Assembly (NCBI GenBank): GCA_002325605.1
Contig: DCSM01000017.1
Location: 1 to 18,982, forward strand
Length of the DNA stretch: 18,982 nt
Reading direction: 5' to 3'
DNA from: Chloroflexaceae bacterium UBA1466
Lineage (GTDB): Bacteria > Chloroflexota > Chloroflexia > Chloroflexales > Chloroflexaceae
Shown: piece by piece, positions 6,886 through 13,483 of the stretch
Position numbering within the stretch: position 1 is the first letter of the stretch
How the letters are laid out: each line of letters starts with the position of its first letter
Notes under the pieces: model-generated
What the model was told of the DNA's origin: nothing
The model's database searches: none
What the model saw: only the letters and a program-made list of their open reading frames with translations
Position numbers and translations under genes: made by a program

Positions 6886-8924
6886 AAATGAAATTTTTGC
6901 GAAACCCAAAAACCCTTTTAATTTTAAGCTACTTCTTCATTGGGTTGGTAGCTCTCCTGCCGCGCACCTTAAACCTGGGGCAATTTATCACCGATGATGA
7001 GGCCCGTTATTGGTTGTTGCGTTCGCAAGCCTTCTTAACCTACCTTCAAACGGGCAATTACGCCGCAACCGCGATTACGGCCCACCCTGGGGTAACAACG
7101 ATGTGGTTAGGGGGCTTGGGGATCAACCTTCAGCACCTTATAGTAGATTGGGGGTGGCTCCCTAGCGGAAATTTTGCCAGCAAATTAGCCTTAATTCGGC
7201 TTCCCGTTGCTCTCACAAACACGGCGGGAGTTGTGTTAGGGTATAGTTTGCTGCGTCGTTTGCTACCTGCAAGGATGGCTTTCTTTGGGGCCTTGCTCTG
7301 GGCTACTGACCCCTTTGTCATCGCTCTGGGGCGTATTCTGCACGTCGACGGTTTAGCGACGACCTTTCTCGCCCTCAGTCTTCTTACTGCCTGCTACGCT
7401 TGGCATCATTCTTCCCGTAAAGGTTGGTTTCTCCTCTCCGGAGTGGCGGGAGGGTTAGCCCTTCTTAGCAAATCCTCGGCCTTGGTTCTACTTCCGACGA
7501 TTTTTCTCTTAGCGCTGGCGACGGAGGCCCGCAAACCTGGGCCACTTCTGCGCTATGGGAAGGTACTTCCATCTCTTCTGCTTTGGGGAGGGGCCTTTGG
7601 GCTTACTTTGGTCCTTGTCTGGCCCGCTGTCTGGGCCAATCCGTGGAGTGTTTATCAGCAACTGCGGATAGGGGTAGAAGTAGAAGGGGGAAGCCCCCAT
7701 GTGCAAGGTAACTTCTTCCTCGGCCACGAAGATGATGCGCCAGGGCCGCTTTTCTATCCCGTAGCTTTAGCTCTGCGCCTAACACCTTGGGTAATGCTAG
7801 GCCTCTTTCTGCTCGGCTGGGGTTATCGTTCTCTGCTGCTTCAGGAAGGTCTAAGAAAGTCAGCTTTTGGGCCAGACCTTAGCGCAATGACGGGGTTTAC
7901 ACTCCTTTCTATCTTTGCCCTAAGCCTTTTTGAGAAAAAGCTCAATCGCTACTTAGTGATTGCTTTCCCCATGCTAGATATTCTCTCCGCAGGAGGGTTA
8001 CTTTGGGGCGCAGAAAGGTTGGCAAAAATCCTTCCAACTTGGCAAGGGAAAGCAGAAGCAATCGGGAAAGGGTTGCTCTACTTCGTGGGGGGAGCAGCGA
8101 TCCTCAATGTAGCTTATTGGCATCCTTATCCTATCACTTACTTCAACCCTTTGCTGGGCGGTCACGAAAAGGGAGCTAGAACCTTCCTCATTGGGTCGGG
8201 GGAAGGGTTAGAACAAGTTGCAGCGTGGCTCAATGTCCAGCCTGACATCACGGGGGTTGTGGTGGCTACAACGATGACTCCCCCTCTTCAGGCTTACCTT
8301 CGCAAAGGGGCCCAAGCTCTCCCTCGGAAAGGGGACAAGCTTCCCGAACAGACCGGCTATGCGGTAGTTTATGTCCGGAATGTTTGGGGAAAGATCTGGC
8401 CACCCTTTGACCAATTTTATCCGCAGACTTCCCCCTTGCATACGGTTTGGTTGCATGGGGTAGAGTATGCTTGGATTTACCAAGTTCCGCCCCCGATCTC
8501 CCAGACGGTAGAAGCAAACTTTGGCCAGATGATAAGGTTGCGGGGCTATACGTTAAATAGTTCAAAGGTACAAGAAAAGGGGCTTCTTACCTTGACTTTG
8601 CAATGGCAAACTTCGCAACCCCTTTCAACAAATTATATGCTGTTTATGCACCTTCTGAATACCCAAGGGCAAAGGGTTGCCCAAGTTGATACTTCACCTG
8701 CGGGCCCGGCTGCGCCAACCAAGACGTGGCTTCCCTCCCGCTTTCTGACCTGGGAGCATCCCCTGCCTGTCGCAAAGGATCTTGCGCCTGGAACATATTG
8801 GTTAGCTTTGGGGCTTTATGATCTGCCCAGCGCAAACCGTCTCCCGCTCCAAGCAAAATTGCCGCTGGGCGCTCCTTCGGATGGGGAAAATACTTTACTT
8901 CTAGGGCCCTTTACTTTGCCATAA
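6882..8924 (+). CDS. GT2: GT39/PMT-like membrane glycosyltransferase
   Basis: A GT1 paralogue of 680 residues. The layout is the same: first membrane helix, then ITDDEARYW carrying the acidic pair Asp39-Glu40. HPGVTTMWLG follows at 68-77, then WATDPF, LHVDGL, LSKSSAL and further helices. EKKLNRYL replaces PKKLNRYL of GT1. The extracytoplasmic segment AYWHPYPITYFNPLLGG and the C-terminal beta-domain (from about residue 540, with YMLFMHLLNTQGQRVAQVD and GTYWLALGLY) are retained. All motifs are intact, so it should be active. The GTG start shares the sequence GTGA with the kinase1 stop; an ATG two codons in (6888) is an alternative. Donor and acceptor are unknown. It closely resembles GT3 in the middle region. 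Confidence 0.9.
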   Translation: MKMKFLRNPKTLLILSYFFIGLVALLPRTLNLGQFITDDEARYWLLRSQAFLTYLQTGNYAATAITAHPGVTTMWLGGLGINLQHLIVDWGWLPSGNFASKLALIRLPVALTNTAGVVLGYSLLRRLLPARMAFFGALLWATDPFVIALGRILHVDGLATTFLALSLLTACYAWHHSSRKGWFLLSGVAGGLALLSKSSALVLLPTIFLLALATEARKPGPLLRYGKVLPSLLLWGGAFGLTLVLVWPAVWANPWSVYQQLRIGVEVEGGSPHVQGNFFLGHEDDAPGPLFYPVALALRLTPWVMLGLFLLGWGYRSLLLQEGLRKSAFGPDLSAMTGFTLLSIFALSLFEKKLNRYLVIAFPMLDILSAGGLLWGAERLAKILPTWQGKAEAIGKGLLYFVGGAAILNVAYWHPYPITYFNPLLGGHEKGARTFLIGSGEGLEQVAAWLNVQPDITGVVVATTMTPPLQAYLRKGAQALPRKGDKLPEQTGYAVVYVRNVWGKIWPPFDQFYPQTSPLHTVWLHGVEYAWIYQVPPPISQTVEANFGQMIRLRGYTLNSSKVQEKGLLTLTLQWQTSQPLSTNYMLFMHLLNTQGQRVAQVDTSPAGPAAPTKTWLPSRFLTWEHPLPVAKDLAPGTYWLALGLYDLPSANRLPLQAKLPLGAPSDGENTLLLGPFTLP

Positions 8925-8958
8925 GAAGCCATGAATGCCCTTTTCAGGCCACCCGGGC

Positions 8959-9049
8959 CTATGAAAGCCCCTCGCGGAATCCACGGCTTTAGCCGTGGCC
9001 CAACAGCTAAAGCTGTTGAATCCGAGGGAAAATAAAGAGAGTTTCATAG
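8959..9049. repeat. Palindromic MITE/REP-like element, copy 1
   Basis: A 91-bp element bounded by the inverted ends CTATGAAA (8959-8966) and TTTCATAG (9042-9049). Inside are two hairpins. The first, at 8981-8998, is CCACGGCT-TT-AGCCGTGG, with a perfect 8-bp stem. The second, at 9001-9018, is CAACAGCT-AA-AGCTGTTG, also a perfect 8-bp stem. The 44-bp core (8976-9019) is present again, inverted, at 17171-17214 with a single base difference. The element occupies most of the 140-bp gap between GT2 and kinase2. The structure fits a non-autonomous element or REP unit moved by a transposase encoded elsewhere. No transposase is in the window. At the RNA level the tandem hairpins could stabilise the GT2 message end or dampen read-through, though no T-run follows them. 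Confidence 0.75.
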
Positions 9050-9064
9050 TAGAGATTGAGCCGT

Positions 9065-9973
9065 ATGCTTATCTGTCTTAACTACCAAGATTATCAACTT
9101 TGCGGAACTGAGAATCGGGACGGGGCCCGCCACTGTCGCCAATGCGGGAAGGTTCTGCGCTTTATCCTGAACTTTCTAAATCCTGGAAGCTTCGTTGATG
9201 CCCGTTATCGCATTGTACGCCTGATTGGGTGGGGCAGTTTTGGCGCAGTCTATGAGGCTGAGTCCGTGGAAAACCCTGACCTTCACGTGGCGCTCAAAGA
9301 AACTTTTGACCTCGATGCGTGCAAAAACTTTCAGCAGGAGTTTGCTTTACTTCAGACCTTGCAACATCCTAACTTGCCTGCTTTCCATGAGCTATTTACC
9401 TCCGAAGGTAACGGTTATTTGGTGATGGATCTTTGTGCTGGGCCAAGTTTGGCAGAAGTTCTCAAAGAGGAGGTGACCATTAGCGAAGCGCAGGCCCTTG
9501 AATACCTCCTTCCCATTTGTGATCTCCTGAGCTACCTTCATCATCAAACTCCTCCCCTTGTCCATCGAGATCTGAAGCCTGCAAATCTTCGGCTTACTCC
9601 GGAGGGCCAGATCAAATTGGTTGATTTCGGCCTCTATAAAGTGATGCAAGTAGGGACGCTCCATCGGTCAGCACGCTTACAAAGCTCACCCTACCTTCCT
9701 CCAGAACAACTGCGTGGGGGGACTGACCAAAGGGGGGACATTTATGGATTGGGAGCTACGCTTTATCACTTGCTTACTAGGGTTGAACCCTTGAATGCAA
9801 TAGACCGCTTGCTCCTTTCACCTGACCCACTCCTTCCGCTTTGCCATTACAATCCGCTTATTTCTCCTCATGTTAATGCAGCGGTGCTAAAGGCCATGCA
9901 GATGAAGCCCGAAGATCGGTTCGCAGATGCTGAGGCCCTGAAGCGGGCCTTATTCAATCCTCCGTCGGCCTAA
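9065..9973 (+). CDS. Kinase2: zinc-ribbon Ser/Thr protein kinase without C-terminal sensor domain
   Basis: A 302-residue cytosolic kinase, paralogous to kinase1. The zinc ribbon has Cys4, Cys13, Cys24 and Cys27. The kinase domain is intact: IGWGSFGAVYE, Lys78 in VALKE, alpha-C Glu92, HRDLKPAN (167-174), DFG (187-189), PPE in place of APE (212-214), and GDIYGLGATLYHLLT. The protein ends at residue 302, directly after the kinase fold, so it lacks the WD40 or thioredoxin tail of its paralogues. An upstream TTG at 9056 would add three residues. I chose the ATG at 9065 because it gives the same MLICL start as the other two kinases. It is separated from GT2 by the palindromic repeat and from GT3 by 79 bp with no recognisable signal. 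Confidence 0.93.
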   Translation: MLICLNYQDYQLCGTENRDGARHCRQCGKVLRFILNFLNPGSFVDARYRIVRLIGWGSFGAVYEAESVENPDLHVALKETFDLDACKNFQQEFALLQTLQHPNLPAFHELFTSEGNGYLVMDLCAGPSLAEVLKEEVTISEAQALEYLLPICDLLSYLHHQTPPLVHRDLKPANLRLTPEGQIKLVDFGLYKVMQVGTLHRSARLQSSPYLPPEQLRGGTDQRGDIYGLGATLYHLLTRVEPLNAIDRLLLSPDPLLPLCHYNPLISPHVNAAVLKAMQMKPEDRFADAEALKRALFNPPSA

Positions 9974-10052
9974 GGAAGGGAGAAGCTTGAGGAAAAGGTC
10001 AGAAATCATCTTTTAGCTATAGCGTAGGTTTTGAAACAGTAAAGGTTAGTTG

Positions 10053-12122
10053 ATGTTAAGCCCAAACGAAGCTGAAGCGCTTACCGCGCCTTCTAAACCC
10101 AACCTGAGTGAGCAAGTTGAAGCTCTCCTCTGGAATCCACCTTGGACCTTGATAAGTTACGTGATTTTGGGGCTAGTAGCTCTCCTGCCACGAGTGTGGA
10201 AGCTAGGGAATTTTGCACTGGAGAAGGAAACTGGCTTTTGGATTGAACGCAGCACCGCCTTTTTGGCCGCGCTCCAAAGGGGTGATTTCGCTGCTACGGC
10301 CCTTGCGAATCATCCTGGGGTAACGACAATGTGGCTCGGAAGTATGGGGAACCTTCTTCACCATTTGCTGCTGACTTGGGGCTTGATTCACACCGATACT
10401 TCCTCTACGACCCTTGCCCTAATGCAATTACCCGTAGCCCTTACCAACACCATAGGGCTGTTGGTAGGCTATTGGCTCCTCCGTCGTTTGTTGCCAATCA
10501 ACGTCGCAATCCTGGCGGCCTTTCTCTGGGCTACCGACCCCTTCCTCATTGGCTTGAGTCGCATCCTTCACGTAGACGGGTTGGCCACCACCTTCAGTAC
10601 CCTTTGTTTGCTGGCTTCCTTTTACTATTGGCATCATAAACCCCAAAATTCTTGGCTGATTTTATCAGGAGTCGCCGGAGGGTTGGCCCTTCTCAGTAAA
10701 TCAACTACCTTGCTAATCTTCCCCATTCTCGCTTTCACAGCTTTAGCTGCTACTAAACGTCAACCTGGCTCTCTCGCCCGTTTTCTCAACCTTTGGTCAC
10801 CTTTGTTGGTGTGGAGCATCTCCTTGGTTGCAACAATCCTTCTCGTATGGCCCGCAGCGTGGGCAAACCCAGGGGAAGCTTATCGGCTCGTAAGTTTAGG
10901 ATTTGCTGAAGGGCAAACGCCCCATATTCCAGGAAACTTCTTCATGGGCCAAGCCGTAGAAGTTCTCGATTGGCGTTTCTACCCGATTGCCCTTGTCCTG
11001 CGCCTTACACCTTGGACGCTCTTTGGGATTTTACTCCTTTTCTGGGCGTGGCCCCGCTCTGAAACTTTGGCCAAATCGCGGCACGACCTTGCGCTTATGG
11101 CCGGTTTAACGATCTGCTATGTTGTTGGGCTAAGTTGCTTTGAGAAACAACTTAATCGTTACTTAGGGCTTGCTTTTCCCGCCCTTGACATCCTTGCTGC
11201 CGCAGGCCTTGTGTGGGGCGCAGAACACTTTGGGCTACTTCTAGGGCGCGAAAATCGCTCCCTCGGCTATAGTATTGCCAATTGGGTCTTGAATCTCATT
11301 ATCTTGGCGGGACTAGGGAATCTGCTTTGGTGGCAACCTTACTATACCTTAGCTTTCAACCAAGTTTTGGGCGGCCTTCCCACAGGTGTTAGCACTTTCG
11401 CTGTCGGTTCAGGTGAAGGTCTGGAGCAAGCTGCGACTTGGCTCAACACGCAACCCAACCTTGCAAGCGTGACTGTTGCGGCTACTATGCCCGACCCCTT
11501 GCAACCTTACTTGCGCGACGGAGCGCAAGCTTCTGCCGGCCAAGGAAGTCTGCTTCCCCAAAAAACGGGCTACGTTGTTCTCTATCTTAGGAATAATGAC
11601 CAGGGAAGACCTTGGAACCCTCCTTTTAATCAATTTAACGGTCAAGACCCTGTTCATACCGTGACGATTCAAGACATACCTTTTGCTTCAATCTATCAAG
11701 TTCCCACTCCTGCGGTCTTTGGTGAAGGGGTCAAGCTTCATAGCTATGCAGTGAATCCTTCAGCGTTTAGGACGACAGGTAGCTTCTCGCTCACAACCCA
11801 TTGGCAACCCTTAAAGCCAATCGTGGAAGATTATAAGATGTTTATTCATGTCTTTAATCTCACTTGGGAATTAGTAGCTCAAGCTGATCTTCCTCCTGGC
11901 GGGCCAAATGCGCCTACAAGTACCTGGAAACCCTCTCGTTTCGTTTCGTGGGAACACTCTATTCCGATCTCTACGACCCTTCCCCCTGGCAATTATTGGG
12001 TGACGCTTGGCTTGTATCGCCCGCAAGACCTTTGGCGACTTCCCTTGCACACCCCGGCCCGGCCCGCTGCGCCCCCAGATGGGGGGAATACCCAGGCCCT
12101 TGAACCAGTTTCTTTTCCTTAA
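10053..12122 (+). CDS. GT3: GT39/PMT-like membrane glycosyltransferase with altered acidic motif
   Basis: A 689-residue GT1/GT2 paralogue with a roughly 20-residue N-terminal extension (rich in Glu, Pro and Ser) before the first membrane helix. HPGVTTMWLG (87-96), WATDPF, LHVDGL, LSKSTTL and EKQLNRYL are kept, as is the C-terminal beta-domain (from about 550, with YKMFIHVFNLTWELVAQAD and GNYWVTLGLY). The loop-1 acidic pair is changed, however. Where the other four copies read TDE, DDE or HDE, GT3 reads EKE (57-59), so the Asp is replaced by Lys58. The later loop is also divergent: LGFAEGQTPHIPGNFFMGQ lacks the GVEVEG block and the usual (D/V)APG stretch. Activity may be lost or altered. AAAGG at 10041-10045 supports the ATG at 10053 over the TTG at 10050. 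Confidence 0.9.
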   Translation: MLSPNEAEALTAPSKPNLSEQVEALLWNPPWTLISYVILGLVALLPRVWKLGNFALEKETGFWIERSTAFLAALQRGDFAATALANHPGVTTMWLGSMGNLLHHLLLTWGLIHTDTSSTTLALMQLPVALTNTIGLLVGYWLLRRLLPINVAILAAFLWATDPFLIGLSRILHVDGLATTFSTLCLLASFYYWHHKPQNSWLILSGVAGGLALLSKSTTLLIFPILAFTALAATKRQPGSLARFLNLWSPLLVWSISLVATILLVWPAAWANPGEAYRLVSLGFAEGQTPHIPGNFFMGQAVEVLDWRFYPIALVLRLTPWTLFGILLLFWAWPRSETLAKSRHDLALMAGLTICYVVGLSCFEKQLNRYLGLAFPALDILAAAGLVWGAEHFGLLLGRENRSLGYSIANWVLNLIILAGLGNLLWWQPYYTLAFNQVLGGLPTGVSTFAVGSGEGLEQAATWLNTQPNLASVTVAATMPDPLQPYLRDGAQASAGQGSLLPQKTGYVVLYLRNNDQGRPWNPPFNQFNGQDPVHTVTIQDIPFASIYQVPTPAVFGEGVKLHSYAVNPSAFRTTGSFSLTTHWQPLKPIVEDYKMFIHVFNLTWELVAQADLPPGGPNAPTSTWKPSRFVSWEHSIPISTTLPPGNYWVTLGLYRPQDLWRLPLHTPARPAAPPDGGNTQALEPVSFP

Positions 12123-12129
12123 AATTGAG

Positions 12130-12167
12130 GGGAGGGACTTTCCAGGGGTTGAACTTCCCTCCCTTTT
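12130..12167 (+). terminator. Intrinsic-terminator-like hairpin between GT3 and kinase3
   Basis: GGGAGGGA (12130-12137) and TCCCTCCC (12156-12163) form a perfect 8-bp GC-rich stem with an 18-nt loop, followed by TTTT (12164-12167). It begins just after the GT3 stop. The loop is long and the T-run short, so it may be a partial terminator or attenuator inside the array rather than an operon end. No new promoter is evident in the 29 bp left before kinase3. Confidence 0.4.
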
Positions 12168-12196
12168 AGAATTAGTTGAAGGTGTAGGAAGTTACT

Positions 12197-13483
12197 ATGC
12201 TTATCTGTCTTGATCAACGCAATAGTATGGGTTGTGGGGCAGTCAACCCCGACAACCTCCAATGTTGCGAAGTTTGTGGAAAGTCCCTCCGTTTTGGGCT
12301 GCGCTTATCAAACCTTACCGTCGCGGGCCGCTATCGGATTATTCGTGGGATCAGTTGTGGGCTATTTGGGGCCGTCTATCAAGCTGAGGCCACCCGCCGG
12401 TTAGGGCGGTTGGTCCTCTTAAAGCAGACCTTTGAAGCCGCGACCCTCCGTACCATTCAGCGCAAATTTGAACTTTTGAAGAACCATTCGCATCCCAACC
12501 TCCCGCAGTACTACGAGCTATTTGAAGCTGAGGGAAGCGGTTACTTAGTCATGGAATTTATCATTGGGCAAAGTTTGCAAGAGATGGTGGCGAGGCAAGC
12601 AATCCCTTTGGCGGAAGTTCAAACTCTGGCTTACGCCCAGCAAATTTGTGAAGTTTTAGGCTACCTTCATGAGCAAAATCCGCCCATCATTCACGGTGAT
12701 CTCAAACCTGCTAATCTGCGGCTCAGTGCTGATGGAAAAGTTAAGTTGGTTGATTTAGGTTTAATGAAACCCAATTCTCACCTTCAAGATCAGAAGGTCA
12801 GAGAAAGGTCGGCGCTTTATCGGGCCTTAGAGCAATGGAGCGGGAACGCCAATCCCCGCAGTGATATTTATAGCTTGGGGGCAACGCTCTACTTTTTGCT
12901 CACGGGAGTGGAACCTATTCCCGCATCGGAACGGTTGGTGGCAACCTCTGACCCGTTGCTTTCCCCCGCAAGTCTCAACCCAAAGCTCTCTACTTCCACA
13001 GCGAATGCCCTTACGGGTGCAATGAGCTTGTTACAGCAAGATCGGTTTGCCAATATAAACCTCTTTCAACAAGCCCTTCTGCAACCCATCCCTTCTGCGC
13101 CAGGCCCAGAAGCTACGCTTGCCAAAAATGCTCTCGCCCTTGATCACTTTAGCACGATCACGGACGCTGATTTTGAGCAGAAGGTCCTTCAAGCCAAAAT
13201 CCCCGTTGCGGTTAATTTTTATGCCCCTTGGAGCGGAGTTTGTCGTATTACCAATCCTATCATTGAGAAGTTGGTAAGCGAGTACAAAGATAAGTTACTT
13301 ATTGTGTTGGTCAACACGGAGAACGAACTTCTTTGGGCTGAAAGGTTAGGTGTAGATACTGTCCCAACCATGCTTTTCTTTAGAAATGGGCGGGAAAGTT
13401 ATCGGATCGTAGGTTCTCAACCTGAAAGTTCGTACCGCGCTTTGTTTGATAAGTTAGGAACAGAATGCAAAAAACGAAGCTAA
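12197..13483 (+). CDS. Kinase3: degenerate zinc-ribbon Ser/Thr kinase fused to a thioredoxin fold
   Basis: A 428-residue paralogue of kinases 1 and 2. The ribbon cysteines 4, 13, 24 and 27 are kept. In the kinase domain (46-295) Lys76, Asp168, Asn173 and Asp186 remain. Five conserved positions have changed: the glycine loop is ISCGLFG (first Gly to Ser53), the alpha-C Glu is Lys90, HRD is HGD (166-168), DFG is DLG (186-188) and APE is ALE (210-212). This suggests a pseudokinase or a weak atypical kinase. Residues 318-420 form a thioredoxin fold (VAVNFYAPWSGVC, then DTVPTMLFFRNGRE with the cis-Pro390). Its active site reads WSGVC, not WCGPC, so the nucleophilic Cys is Ser346 while the second Cys349 stays. 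Disulfide reduction by the usual mechanism is not expected. Its end overlaps GT4 by 19 nt. Confidence 0.92.
   Translation: MLICLDQRNSMGCGAVNPDNLQCCEVCGKSLRFGLRLSNLTVAGRYRIIRGISCGLFGAVYQAEATRRLGRLVLLKQTFEAATLRTIQRKFELLKNHSHPNLPQYYELFEAEGSGYLVMEFIIGQSLQEMVARQAIPLAEVQTLAYAQQICEVLGYLHEQNPPIIHGDLKPANLRLSADGKVKLVDLGLMKPNSHLQDQKVRERSALYRALEQWSGNANPRSDIYSLGATLYFLLTGVEPIPASERLVATSDPLLSPASLNPKLSTSTANALTGAMSLLQQDRFANINLFQQALLQPIPSAPGPEATLAKNALALDHFSTITDADFEQKVLQAKIPVAVNFYAPWSGVCRITNPIIEKLVSEYKDKLLIVLVNTENELLWAERLGVDTVPTMLFFRNGRESYRIVGSQPESSYRALFDKLGTECKKRS

Noticed and set aside
8971..9019. CRISPR-like repeat at the palindromic region
   Set aside because: Two different hairpins side by side, no repeat-spacer periodicity, and the second copy lies 8 kb away in inverted orientation.
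9974..10052. Promoter or terminator between kinase2 and GT3
   Set aside because: I found no pair of hexamers with acceptable spacing and no hairpin with a T-run in these 79 bases.
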